Assembly: GCA_025504975.1 (NCBI GenBank)
Contig: JANUWI010000014.1
Coordinates: 310,001-374,000 of the forward strand
DNA length: 64,000 bases
Reading direction: 5' to 3'
DNA from: Plenodomus lindquistii
Taxonomy: Eukaryota; Ascomycota; Dothideomycetes; Pleosporales; Leptosphaeriaceae
The position numbers were made by a program, and so were the translations under genes. The notes below the pieces were generated by a model. The model searched no databases. It was not told the origin of the DNA and saw nothing but the letters and a program-made list of their open reading frames with translations. Below are positions 34,226-46,485 of the stretch, piece after piece. Within the stretch, counting starts at the first letter, position 1. Every line of letters begins with the position of its first letter.

Positions 34226-34529
34226 AGAAATGCTATTTGTCCTACCGACTATAGCTAAATGTCCTACGGCTAACTGCCCTCGTCACTAACGTACAACGCT
34301 TTTACTTCTACAATTCTATTTTTTTTTTCACGTCCCTGCGGGGCTGAATAGATCTCTGCTAGGGGTTTCTAGTTTAGCAGGAGCGTTGCCTTGGGTCTCG
34401 CTGGCGCTCCGTGCTACGCGCACCGCGATCCCCAAGGTGAGGCTTTTGCTATCTGCCATACAAAAAGGCCACGCACGGGCCTTAGCAGTAGGACATTTCG
34501 CTAAAGTCGGTAGGACAAATAGCACCTCC
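34226..34529. mobile_element. Short inverted-repeat element (MITE), Mutator-like target duplication
   Basis: A ~304 bp element with terminal inverted repeats. The left end reads TGCTATTTGTCCTACCGACT from 34231; the right end carries its reverse complement, ending at 34524. The match runs 43 bp (34231-34273 against 34482-34524) with three mismatches. It probably extends 5 bp further on each side, where differences are G/A transitions only. The element is then exactly flanked by an 11 bp direct repeat, CGAAGAAGGTG, at 34215-34225 and 34530-34540. An 8-11 bp duplication is typical of Mutator-like transposons. The interior has no transposase, so it is non-autonomous; it holds a smaller internal hairpin around 34390-34440. 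Confidence 0.85.
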
Positions 34530-34540
34530 CGAAGAAGGTG
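34530..34540 (+). repeat. Target-site duplication, right copy
   Basis: CGAAGAAGGTG, the right-hand partner of the duplication flanking the inverted-repeat element. Confidence 0.75.
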
Positions 34541-37500
34541 TGGCTACTGTTGCGGGGGGGGGGAGAAAGATGCTTCAAGACTCTAGACACCGGTGGGCTG
34601 TCGGATGTGTTCCCGAACGAATTGCAAATTATCGATGTCCTATTTGTATGCACCGAGTAGAAGATGCGCACCGCACAATTTAACATTTAGAAATTCATGA
34701 ATAATCCAACGAGGTCAGACTTTTGCATGCTTCGCAGCGCCAAATGCTACATTCAACTCTGCAGTCACGAGCTTACCCAGCTTACCTCGCAATTACCGAC
34801 CGGGTTACTGTCAAATAAAGCACGCCACACCTTAGGTAAGAATACTCGACGAAGAAGCGTGTCTTGACGCAGCACATGCGCTGTTATTGGATTAGCACAA
34901 GTCCAGTTTCTATCTTCGGAATTGTGGGCGTTTGTCACGTGATTCACAGGGTTGCAGCTTTCCCTGACTAAGACCAGACATTTGCGCAATGTCTACCAGG
35001 CTACATTTGTTAGGACAAACAGTAGACTGCGTCGGACTGAAGCGGCTTAGACACACTCTCGCACGGCCCAGCATCAGATGTCGAAGCACAGCCAGACGAC
35101 GATATTCGATCGAAGTTATCTCCGTGTAGCCGCTGGCGGATGCGCTCATCGCGAGGGCATGGAAGCTCATATAATCCATTAACCGCGCCCTGCGAGCATC
35201 AATCTTACGACTAGTCATGATCTACAACCTCTGTGCATAAATTGACCACGAAACGAGCCCTTGAATGCGATAAGAGAGACAGAGTGTACACGCAGCTACA
35301 GTAGATCGTGTCCAGCAGATCTGGACTTGAGCATTTTGTGATGAACTCATCGCGCATCGTTGAGCTTGAACATCTGATCTTTGCACATGATACCGTGTAG
35401 AACCAAGTAAATTTGAGGCTTTCCTACCATACATACGCGCATTCCTAGCGCAGGATGGACGCGTACATACCATGGGTGGAGTGTCCCATGTAGACTATGC
35501 CCGGTCAAGATGAATGGCCTCATTTATGTATCCGACGATCATTTTCTTACCTCCGAGACGCACGCAGTCGTCCGGTCGATCACCGTTATCATAGTTTGTA
35601 AATAATGAGGCGAGCATGAGACGTCCGCGACTCTCTCTCCATAGAGGGGTTTGTTGCCATGACATGTTGTGCTGAGTATTTACGACGGTGATGATGTTTT
35701 GACTGAGCACTCCGCAACGCTCATAGGATGGTTAGCGGACCCGGTGATCCCCTCGGAGCGTGACGGTGCCATTGCTACCGAGCCGGTGGTCGAGAGCCAT
35801 TCGACAGCGTCGATCACAGTGACAGCTCTCATGCGCATGCTACCAAGACGTTTTGTGCTTCATTACTCAGCGTTTAGACCATGACAAGGTTACTCGCTTG
35901 AACAACCTTGAGGTTGCGTGTGGAACTGGAACTGGAGAACCTTGTCAATTCCTGACAACCTTTTCCAGCATGAGCTAATCCGACATGCGAAGTAACTGTC
36001 CGAGAAGGATTCATCACCTGGTACGGCCTCATCTAGCGCATTTCCCTTGCTTGTAGCAAGCCTTAGTGTAGTAAGGGGGCCAAGACTCGATGCGCCCGTG
36101 ACAAATTGTCGGTAGGAACACAAGTCACGCATACCAGCGCCGTGTACTGGACTCGACTGATGCAAGAAGTGGCGGATGGTGGCAAAAGAAACGTGAGGCG
36201 GCCACTGTGATCCGCGGGGCTAGGGTCCTGACGTGTGCTCCCAGCATGAGGGAGACGAGCCGGTCGTCTCCCATGAACAGGATCCGCAGGAGGCTTTTTC
36301 ATTGGTGGAGGTGGATCGCCGCGCCAAACCCGCTTGAGATGGAAGGATCAATAGATCATGACTGCTCAGCTTTGCGCCAAAAGCAAGCAGTATCCCCCCT
36401 GGCGATGACAGCAGTGATTTGTCACAGTGGTGCGAGCCTGTGGGCGCCTGGTGTTGAGGAAGCGGGGAAAAGACAAAGTACGACTGTGCGCAACAACAGC
36501 ATCAGGGTAGCGTGTGAAAAGCATGTCGGCACAGCAAGGTGGCGTTGACAGGAAAGCCCGGCTGTTGTACGGCATGGATCGTGTGTTCAGGTCCCCGCAA
36601 GTATTGGAGATGCTGCACCTGCTTCCACGATGGGTGATCGCCGTCCACTTTCAGCGTTCGGCGTCTTCCCTGATGTGCTGCAGGGACTGATGCGCGGGGA
36701 CAACATCGGATGGCTTGAATGGCGTCCGCTGCCAATCCGACCAATGTATCATTGCAGATCCCGTTCCAGCTCCCATGGTTGTGGTCATGGCCTGCCCAGG
36801 TGGTTCGTCATGAACTCACGAGGCGTGACTGTCCAAACATGGTACACCAATTTGTGCATGATCGAGACCGTGGACTCGGTGCAAGCCATCAGACAGGGTC
36901 GAGTGGATCAGCTGCAATGTTCGGCGCGATAGTGTGTGAGGCTGCAGCGTACGTGTTGGTGTGGGTGGACTGAAGGATCAATTCGTGAGGCGACAAGCAA
37001 TGCATGTGGAGACAATCCCTGCCAGACCCGCATCAAAGGAAGGGCAATGACACTCTGATACAGATACACCGCATTCCGCGATGCTGCGGCAATGCTGTAC
37101 GCACGAGAAGGATTGTAATCCTGTGGCGATGTTTCTTCTATAGTGCTAAGTCAAGTGTATGCTACAAATGCGGCCCAACCTCATTGGTGCCCTACAACAC
37201 GTCTCGCCCAGTCATGCCAACGTCAACCCCAGTCAAGCTGATAGCCCAAAGCAAAACCTCTCAGGCTCAACCCGCCCAGAAAACCAACATTTGACGCCCA
37301 ATGATGATGCCTCGGCCTACAGTCGAACGCTGTTGTGGACGACCGGGTAAGCTTGGGCACGAAACTCGGGTAACTGTGGACCCGCAGTCAAGTGTAAGCT
37401 TCACGACATCCACCATCCAGCTCATGTCTGCAGACTTTATCGTACAGTAGTGACAGATTGGCCAATGCCTGCACTGGACCCTCTGACCTGGGATTTTAAA

Positions 37501-38055
37501 ATCAAGGAAAAAGTAACCGTACCGCCCAATCCGGTGTCATCCTCAACGTGACATTGAAGCGTACATGCATCCCAGCTGGGCATGGTTCGTTCAACCTTCA
37601 ACAACGCGTGACACTTGCCATTATCATCGTATAAATATTCCTCTTGACATATGCGCGTAACCAAACTTGATAAAAAAGCCAAACACTGGCGACAAAGGAG
37701 ACGTAATAATGCGAGCTGGAGCCATGACAGGGCCAGCGCGCTGGTGCGCCTGCGTTGTATAGGAAAACCCATGTACACGTAGCCGTCCCTGAACTTGGAG
37801 AAAATGCATATCGCCATCTAGTGGTTCCGAACATGAAAACGACGTGAAATGCTGCAAGACCAATGGATTTACTTGAAACAGGAAAACACATAGAAAAGTG
37901 ATGAAAGTCGACCAGCAAGATGTGAGCGATTCCGAGAGTGACATGATACCCAGGTACCACCGCAAGTCTCGCTTGATAAGCCTCGCCATGGCCAAGGGGA
38001 ATGTATCCAGAACGAGGTGATGACCCGAGTATTTGCGCCGAGTTGTAAGGGGTTC
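34541..38055. other. Gene-poor tract
   Basis: About 3.5 kb without a supported gene. A frame of 102 codons at 34910-35218 on the minus strand has an acceptable start but no recognisable motif, so it is not called. No further copy of the 34.2 kb inverted repeat was spotted. Confidence 0.45.
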
Positions 38056-39321
38056 TCAGCGTCTGCGTGCTGTGGTTGAAGATCGCTGTGCGGAAGGGCC
38101 GCCTCCCACTTCTTCGAGGAGATCCAGACAGGAAGTCAACACTGTTAGGGTTAGTCACATGTGTCAAAACAAAGCATGAGGGGCTAGAAGCGTACTCGCG
38201 ACGATCTCCTCTTCCCACACTCCCATTTGGTAATCGACCAGACCGTGCTTTTCCATGGCGTCGCAATTCTTGACCAGTTGCGTGCCCATCTTCTCAAGCG
38301 CATCGTAGTCTATGAGGGACTGCGGCGGTTGAGGGCGTTGTCCTGTGTTGATCATGTCCTGTGTTGCAGACTTTTGCTTCTGGAGCGTAGCAAGCCAGCA
38401 AGTGTTGAACTCCTCCCATAGCTTCAGCCGCTGTTGGTAGTGGGTCTCGTCGTCGCGCACTAGGCCTGTAGTCAATTCAGCTGCTCGTTCCATATTGCGT
38501 CCTGAAGCAGGCTCACCTAACGTTTCGGCCCAATGTAAGAGCCAATCTGACAGCCTGTACAGCTGGGCTCCGGCCTCGCTGAGTCGGCTGTCACGCACGT
38601 ACTCAAAGGTCTTCTTCAGTTCTGTCTGGTAGTTATTGTAGAAGTCGTCGTACTCGTTGCCGCTGCCTTGCGGCTCGTTGTAAGCCTGTGAATAGCTCCC
38701 TTGAGCAGAACTCTGGTGTGGATCTGTCATTCCGGTGGCGTTGTAGGCAGGCGCGAGAGGCTCTCGTCCAACTTGGGATTGCGTTGCTGAGTATCCTAGT
38801 GATGGGTATGTCGAGGAAACGCTCGAAGCCACGGGAGCGCTCGTGGGTCCGCTCTCGTAGTATGGCTGCGTTGGTGCGACTGCGAAACCAGTCCCCAGGA
38901 CCTGTATTGCCGAGTCCCTATCCTGTTGCTGATAGGGTGCCACAGACTCATACTGCGCGGACCCAGACGCAGAGCCTTGCGCGCCAGACACACCATACAT
39001 GACGCTTTGGCCATACGGTGAGTATTGTTGCGTGGGACGTTGAGCCTGTTGCTGCTGCTGCGCAGCATAATCCTGGGCGCTGTACGAGACTCCAGAGGGC
39101 TGGATGGTAGAGGTAAACTGAGCACCCTCTCCATAAGCATATCCGTAACCCTGCGCGCGACCGGACGATGGCAGAGTGGTGGGCGGGGCAGTCAGGGGCG
39201 CATTTCTAAAGCGATCAGATGCGCTAACAGTAGGATATGATGCCCCTGGTGGAAGCAATCCTCCTTGCTGCTGGCTTGCGTAACCTGAAGGGCTCTGACG
39301 TGGGCGACGCTCATTCTCCAT
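38056..39321 (-). CDS. Conserved hypothetical protein, Q/S/Y-rich with helical C-terminus
   Basis: Two minus-strand exons, 38196-39321 and 38056-38141, with a 54 bp intron; 403 aa. Residues 1-210 are disordered and rich in Gln, Ser, Tyr, Pro and Gly, with a run of six Gln, resembling prion-like or transcription-factor activation regions. From about residue 215 the protein becomes helical and looks conserved: YDDFYNNYQTELKKTFEYV, then LYRLSDWLLHWAETLG and LKLWEEFNTCWLATLQKQK, ending in a predicted coil. The splice adds the last ~28 residues (LTSCLDLLEEVGGG). I do not recognise the family and give no function. The frame stays open 117 codons upstream to 39672, but that part looks like leader sequence. 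Confidence 0.75.
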
Positions 39322-42300
39322 CCCACCCAGCCGACCCTTTAATTGAGGGTTGAACGGCGGCTCAAGTGCCCGGAACCCCAAGGGCGAGATTGGCGGCGTT
39401 GCGTAGTTTGCCAGTTTGCAGATTTGCTGGCAGTAGGTGGGTTGATGATGCACGAGACGTGAAAGTTGGTGGTCGTATTGATAGTCGTAGCGCGAACACG
39501 CGTTACGAGCAAGAGGCGTGCGATAGTTGCGATGGGGTTCTGTCGGATGGTAGGATATAGCAAAGCTGGGGCTGTTTATGGATGACGTTTGGGTTTGCGA
39601 ATTGGAGTCTTGGGGGTCCAGACGGATTGGATATAAACACGGCCCAGGGCACCTCGAGAACGAATCCGCCAATGGAGCCCAATGCTGCAGGAAAACGTAG
39701 TTGGCGCAGGCCTCGCTGATGCGTGAGCGTGTCCCAGGATTCCCTCGCTATGGCGCGACGAGGGTTTTAGCCAATGCAGATGTGAAAACCGGCAGTGGAC
39801 CCTCCCGATCTGGTAATAATGGAGGGAAAACGGTGCCTGACAGACACGTAGCTACCAAGATGACAGTGGGTAATCAGAGATCTGGTGGAGCTCGCGTGGA
39901 GATCCCTGTGGCTGATGAGTGCAGGTGGTGAAGCGACACTCGCGATTCCTAGTGTGAAGGATATACCTTGCACGTTTCGGAGTCGGAGCGAAACTAAGGG
40001 ATCGTGTCAAACCGCTCAAACTTTGGGGCTCCGGTAGCCTAACGGCTCTGGCGTACTTCACGATACGTTTTTGCTGCGCAGAAGTGAAGCGGCGGTCGGT
40101 CCGAGGCAGGCAGTGTGAGAGAAGGCCAATTGTAGGCTTGGGCACTAGATACAAGAGAAGAGGAAACCGCTTTTATGAGAGAGTAGAGACAGCCAATAAA
40201 GTGGCGCCCGTGGCAGCTTTTCACGAGCAACAGCGTCACCACAACGAGACCGGATGGCTTTAAGTCGGCTTACTGCCGCCCAGGCTGGCGTCGGCAACAG
40301 GCCTTAGGGCGAGGGCGAAGTGGGGGACTGGCAATGTACTGGGGGGCAGAGAGGTGAGGATGCAGAGGTGCCACAAAAGAGCCTCGGGCACTGTGGGAAG
40401 CAAAAAGGAACTCGCCAAAAGCCACGCCGGCGAACAGTCGTCTGTAAATACATGAAGCAGGGGTGCCGAAGCTAGAGGGGACTCAGGCCGTGCTGGGTAC
40501 CTGAGTATGGATGTGGCTCACGCCAACGCGAGTGCGCCCAACGAGTCAGAAGGATCGTCTGGTTCTGGCTGGATGACAGCAAAGTCCCTAGTTTCCGATT
40601 TCCGAACAGCTCAGGCGGGGCCTGTCGCTGATGGTTACTTGCTGCATACAAGATCTACCATGGTGGATCTGCATGCATCGCATGGGCAGCTTCCTGCAGG
40701 GCCAGCGCTCCCAATGGACAACGGAGACTGTCGATTCACTCGACTCCTGTCAGCAGTAGCCAACGTCGAGACCACACCTGCTCGTCCTCAGCTTCTTTGC
40801 CCATGCAACAATTCATCAGTGCCCCGCGCAGGCGGGCTCTCGGCCAAATCCGCAACATGGTGGCCGGCCGCCTCTCAACCCGCAAGACTTGGCGCACGCT
40901 TTCTTACAGTACTTGCGCCACATACACCTATCCGCCAGCAGCCAGCATGTTCCGAAGCTGAGCTGCAGAGGGCCCGGGAGCTGGTGTGATGGTGAGCCAC
41001 CAACAACAGGGGTCGGCGTTGTCGCGGTCCTGTCTCATCTCGTGCTCTCCCGGCCTCTGCTCACGACTTGTCAAATCATCAAACGAGGGTCGAACTCTGA
41101 AAGCCCCAGCGCTGAATTGCTGCAAATGGTGCGCAATAGCCTCGGCCATGGCTCGAGAGACGAGAAAGAGTTCAGGAGCTACTTCGGCTCACCATGCCTG
41201 CCCCTTCTCATCTTATGCCTGCAGGATCCCGCTTGGGAGCAAGGGTCATTACGCGTGGACGATCGCCCTGCCCTCCACTCCAAGCCTCACTCGCAGATCC
41301 TGCCAATGACCTTCAGATGTTAGTTGGACCAAGACGGGGATCAGTTGTTCGCAATATGCAGCCTCACAACGGTTGACAACTCCTTCAATCTCGCCCTGAA
41401 TGGCCAGTCTAGCGAGCCCGGAGCCGATTGCCCACCATTTTCACTGGTCGATCCACAATCTGCACCTTCTATATTAAGCTGTGAATGACACCGACTGCTT
41501 GACGAACTCACGTCATGGTCCGTCCGTTCTTGTGTCTTTGCTGAAGCACCTCCTTCACGTGCGCAGTCAAAGACCTGCGAGCTCAGCTTTTGGTCTTTTG
41601 AAGATCAATGCCGCTGCACAGGGCAGATGCAGGCACCCCCAGACAGTCGATTTTCCGCCGCGTCCGCTGGCATTTCGGGTTTTCACACAGACCAAGATGG
41701 GGTGCGCTATTGCAACAGGATTATCGATCATCTTGCGGCCCCACCGATGGCGATCATTGGTGTCGTTCATGAGATTAAAGGACCACGTCGACCAGTCTTC
41801 GAGAACGTTTCATTTCCTTCCAAAACAAGTTCACCCGTATTCGAAGCCATGTTTCCTGCGTTACAATGTCTGCAAAATCGCCAGGAAGTCTCACTTCGGC
41901 CAAATGCCAAAACACGAGTCAGGCACTCCGGCGGCAGCTTTGCTTCATTGAGCACGAATGCATCAAGAACCGGGATTGCCGAAGCATCGCGATGCGCTTT
42001 GAAGCGAAACGTGGATGTGTGGTCCTGTGTGATCCTCTTGAAGCTGTAGGGCTGAGTCGTGATTGGCCTGCCTGGTACAGAGAACGATCCAATTGGCGGC
42101 AAGACACGCGTGACGCGACTCAAGACCAGACATACTCCTTCCGCGACTCTTTGTAGCAACGTCCATCATGACTGCTCCATCTGCCTGTACGCCGGTCAGA
42201 CAGACTTGATCGTCAGGACAATGGATCCGAATCGCTTCGGCCGAACCGCAACCGCTCCCGTGTACACAGTACACACCATTCGTACGATGCGGATGCGCAT

Positions 42301-43863
42301 GTTCGGAAGGGCTATTGCCGCAGGGATCAAAGCGAACCCGAAGTCAAAACCAACCTCAGTGGCACGTTCCCATTGACGTGTCAGTAATGCCCAAAGCGAA
42401 CCATGTCTTACTACCATCGCTCGAATTCGGTCGAACAGATCTCGTCGTCCCGCACTCCCCAGCAACCTCTCGGCCAAAAGGTGACGAAACAACCAGTTTG
42501 GCACAGGGAGGTCCATGCTACCAAAGACTAAGATGCTTGTAAAGCCTGAAACTCCGCCAACTCTGAGACAAACGCAGCAAGCCACGGCGGTTAACAAAGT
42601 TTGACTGCAACGTTTTGCCGTAAGGCTGAGCCGATGTGGAGTAATTGACACTGGCACGCGCCAGCAAGATCGTGTGCCAGACCTCCACCACAAGTCCACG
42701 CGGCTAGTAAGTCGTTAGACGTTGATCCACCAGGATGAGCTGGTCTTAGATTCAGCCGTTGACCCAGACGAGAATCTTTGATCAGCACCAGGTCTGTCAA
42801 CGTTGCACGGTCGGTCGCGTCAAGCCTGTAAAGTGCGCCGCCCTCGTAGCGGATTCCCAGGCCAGTGGTGAGCCTTTCGTGGACACCGGAGTTTCGTATT
42901 CGGCATCCGCGTACCCCGTTGAGCTGGACGTGTGGTGCATAGGCCAGTAGTCTTGTTGCGCATAGCAGACTCATTTCATGTTGAGGCTGTGTGCGCAAGA
43001 TGGGCTGTTCATGCGGAAGGACGCTCGCACTCTGGACCAAGCGCCTCACGGCACGTACCGTGTAGAAGCAATGAGTGACATGCTGATAGACCTCAACGGC
43101 CGGACGCCAAAAGGTGAAAATGAAAAGACAATGCTTACAAACTGCAGCGGCATCCGCAGTGACCCGATGCGGACGGCGTTGCCGATGAGAAACGCACGGT
43201 GAATTCGGGTGAGCTGTGCGGGAATAAGATGCTGCAGCAGTCCTGGGATGCTCGCTGTATGGCAATTTCGGTATAGGGTGTTGCCTGACCAAAGGCGTCG
43301 TCGGATTAGAGTTTGGTTCGATTCGAAGAAGGCAGTCACGGTCATAAACACGTCAGCTTGTGCTGCGCATAGAGCAGGTGCTTCGCGGTCGTGCAGCCAG
43401 CGATTCACCCTCACCGACTCTACTTTTTGATTGCAGCTCCAAAAGGGCATCGCGTTTAATGTGCACATCAAGGTCATGCTTTGTTTCGTCCAAATCCAGG
43501 GCGCGTCATCTCGAACCACCACAATGAGCAATGGCGGGCTAAATGCACCTAGCCGCCAAGTCGTTTTCCCTTCAGAAACCAGCAAGACGTTTCCCAAGAT
43601 GGTAATGAGCCGCTCCCAATAGTGAAGAAGACGGAGCCTCATGCTAGACAGAGGACACCTACTTCATTGGCCCCAAGCGTTTGGTACCTCTTGCCCAGAG
43701 ACCAACCAAGACATAAGAGACCATCTACATGAAGTAGCGAATAGTGCAAGTGGCAGAATGAGCAAATCCGAACTGACACACGGTTTCTGGGTAAACGACT
43801 CTAACCCAAGACAAGAAAACATCAGCTTGACGGAAGAAACTAGGCAAGCTCTCGAGCCAACTA
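39322..43863. other. Long gene-poor tract
   Basis: About 4.5 kb of normal base composition with no gene I can support. Open frames of up to 230 codons exist on the minus strand at 42.6-43.3 kb and on the plus strand at 40.5-41.0 kb, but they overlap one another and show no domain. It may be a long promoter or an untranslated RNA region upstream of the Q/S/Y-rich gene. Confidence 0.45.
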
Positions 43864-44229
43864 CTAACCTCTCATTGTGTCGCATGGCCACTCCAAAGTA
43901 ATGAGGTGGAACCCTCTAGCTAACACTCCCATGCCAACGCTCCCATATATCATATAAACAAACAACGAATCAATCGAGAAAATCCCAACGCCACCAATAA
44001 CCTTACCAACCACCGCATCCCCCGCAAATACATCACTACCACCAAATCCGGCTCCCAATCGCGCACGTGAAATATAAAACGCTGTAGTTCCCAGACATAC
44101 CCAACACCCGCCCATAGACCATATCACAGGAGCACGCACAAGTCTCGACAGCCTCGCTCGACGCAGTGCCTCAACACTGCTATACCACGTTGGCTGAGAG
44201 AGCTACGCTTCCACTGGGATGTAGCTCAT
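43864..44229 (-). pseudogene. Small two-helix membrane protein gene with one early stop
   Basis: A single minus-strand frame of 122 codons from ATG 44227-44229 to a TAG at 43864-43866, broken only at codon 9 by TAG (44203-44205). After the stop the text is convincing: LSQPTWYSSVEALRRARLSR, then a hydrophobic segment VIWSMGGCWVCLGTTAFYI, a short SRARLGAGFGGSD loop, and a second helix VGIFSIDSLFVYMIYGSVG. This resembles small fungal membrane proteins of unknown function. The TAG is one step from CAG or TGG. Translation could still start later, but no in-frame ATG occurs before the first helix. I rate it a probable pseudogene or a recoded gene. Confidence 0.6.
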
Positions 44230-45056
44230 GGCAAGGGAAAAAAGTGTAACTAATTACCCATATTATGTTAAAACTTATGGATTAAAGCCTACTTACTTCC
44301 TTCCACCCTTAGGTTCCCAGGTCCTTTAATAACTCGGGTGGGAACGTCGTTTACCCTTCTTTCCTGTCCACTGTACCTGAGCTAGCTTTGATGTTATGAC
44401 ACTTTTCTATATGTCTTTGCGTTTCTTGCTTTAAGATGCTAGTCCTCATTCTGTGTTATACTTCCTTCTTACGTCTTTACACTCCCCCCTTCTTCCCTTC
44501 CCGTCTTCCATCTTCGTATGATCTACCACTGCCATGCATCTCGTCAGCCACATCCAGCTTCTCTCTCTCTCTTCGTGTAGGCGGTTCTATCCTTCAATGT
44601 TCATTGCTACTATGTTTGTCATATTTTTGGTGTTCGGGATGACTTGGGCTAAAGGATATATGCGTTGTCGTACTCATGTGCCGCGGGGTTGCGGTTAGAT
44701 GATAGATTCTAGGGCAGCGCCTGTGGTGTGTTAATATTCAATGAGATACGGATTGAGGTAACGCGATAGAGTTGTAAGCTCGCCTTGCTTTTACATGTAT
44801 CTGTGTGTTGTGAGGACAGTCGTTGTGATATTGAAATGCAGTAACCCTCTATCGGCGAAGAAGGGAAGACTTCGCTACAGCCGTGTCACTGGATCAAAGT
44901 TTGTCATCACGTTTATACACTGAGGCTTAGAAATTGAGGTCCTTGATGAAGCAACTGCATTTATGATGGCTTCGTTGTCATTCAGCGCCAACGAAGTATA
45001 CCTAGTTGCTTCTCTTTGCAGCAATATACAAGTACAATATATACCACAGTACGACA
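44230..45056. other. Intergenic spacer
   Basis: An 827 bp AT-rich spacer with the uS9m 3' end on its right and the start of the broken membrane-protein gene on its left. No other feature is supported. Confidence 0.5.
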
Positions 45057-46252
45057 TCAACGCTTGACCCAGGTAGGCATCTTGCGCGCCTTGACATGGC
45101 CAGCCTTCTTCCTCTCCACCTTTCTTGGGTCGCGAGTCACGCATCCGGCTGTGTTGAGTTAGCCCAGGTTTTCATACATGCGCGCACGGTTTGTTCGAGA
45201 ATGTGCACAGAGTTTAAAACACGTCTGAGGTGCTCACGTGGCCGTGTCGCAAGATGACTGGCGATTAGGGCGCCGGGAGAAGCCAGCGTAGAAGGTTTGG
45301 AAGAAGCTGAAACAGACCCAAGAAAAAGGGACATGAACTTACCACGTCGAACCGCAGGTTTCAATGCTGGTTCGTGTACCAGCAGTGCCTTGCCCACTGC
45401 CAATGTCAAGGCCTCGGCCTGGCCCGTCAGACCACCACCCTGGACAAGAGCAAATACATTGTACTTGTCCAGTCGCTGCGTAGCCTTGAGTGCCCAGACG
45501 GCGCTCTCCCGGTGGTGCAACCGCCCGAAGAATTGTGATAGCGATTTGCCGTTGACCAACACCTCGCCTTCGCCCTCGACTAGCCACGCCACAGCAGAAG
45601 ACGTCTTTCGGCGCCCGACGCCCTTGGCACGGCCCAGCTCGTCAATCACCCCAGGCTTCGGGACAATGTCACCGGGCTGGTTGGGCTTTTTGTATCGTAG
45701 CAAGGCCTGCGTCACCTCATCAGGCATGAGAGATGGGTGGATGCAGTTCAGTCGCCGTAGGACATGCAGCATCTTGTGGTAGCGTTGCGTCTTGACGGGC
45801 TCGTTGGTCATGATGCGGTACTGCTCGACCGTCTTCCATGCCACTTTTGGGGCCTCGGCATTGGGGATGACGGGGAGGGTGGCGAATTTGCGGAGGAGGG
45901 CAGAGAGCGAGAGGTAGTCGTCGGTGAAGGTGGGCTTTGCGCTGAAGTAGGACGGCGATGCTGGGACGATGCGCAATTTTCGGAGGTCGGGTCCTTGGGT
46001 CGTCTTCTTCTTGGAGTCGCCGGCGTCTTCAAAGTTGATGGGCGGGGCGGCCTGGAAGGGCTCCTGCACCTGCATCTCGGTGACCTCTGCATGGCGGGTG
46101 GGCGTGGTTGATATGCACCGTGATGATGATGATGCTATCCTAGGCGGCTGGAAGCTGCGCTGTCGCACTGCCCGCTCGCACTGGGGCCTCCATTGCCCGC
46201 CCACGGCACCAACCGCCCGTCGCAGGCGCAGTGGAAGCTCTCTGCTGGCCAT
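45057..46252 (-). CDS. MRPS9: Mitochondrial small-subunit ribosomal protein uS9m
   Basis: Two minus-strand exons, 45343-46252 and 45057-45148, with a 194 bp intron; 333 aa. The Arg/Ser-rich, acid-poor N-terminus (about 1-50) is a mitochondrial targeting signal. The uS9 core starts near residue 210 with GVGRRKTSSAVAWLVEGEGEVLVNGKSL, followed by GGGLTGQAEALTLAVGKALL and LKPAVRR. The second exon supplies the invariant TRDPRKVERKK and the Lys/Arg-rich tail ending in WVKR, which contacts tRNA in the P site of the small subunit. The split codon for Ala at the junction fixes the splice. An unusually long intron is the only oddity. It is divergent from eEF1B-gamma, 233 bp apart, so two translation genes share one promoter region. 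Confidence 0.95.
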
Positions 46253-46485
46253 GGTGTCGCTGTGTGCGTGGTCCCTCGTCCCGGTGTGGCAGAGGGCGGC
46301 GCGACGATTGTCCGCCTGTCAGTGTCGACGGGGCTGGCGCGCTAACGCAAAAACAGTGCCAAGCCTGACGGAAAAACTAAACGGCCAGCCAACATCCCCC
46401 ACCTCGCGCCCAATCCGCCATTTTTCTCTTCATCAACCCCCCTTTCCACATTGCTTGCGACGCCCCCCCCGAATCTCTTGCAATC
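46253..46485. promoter_or_regulatory. Bidirectional promoter, uS9m / eEF1B-gamma
   Basis: Only 233 bp separate the two divergent ATGs. The half next to eEF1B-gamma is rich in C, and no TATA box is evident. Shared regulation of two translation-related genes is inferred from the arrangement. Confidence 0.55.

Noticed and set aside
34910..35218. 102-codon minus-strand frame starting MTSRKIDARRARL
   Set aside because: The first half looks protein-like, but there is no motif, no continuing exon and no conserved signal visible.
39322..39672. N-terminal extension of the Q/S/Y-rich protein by 117 codons
   Set aside because: The text is Cys/Arg/His-mixed and not protein-like; the ATG at 39321 starts the low-complexity region cleanly.
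40507..40989. 160-codon plus-strand frame
   Set aside because: Low-complexity Ala/Ser/Pro text with no recognisable motif or splice partner.
42591..43292. 233-codon minus-strand frame
   Set aside because: Composition looks random, many Arg/His/Cys, overlapping frames on both strands, no domain.
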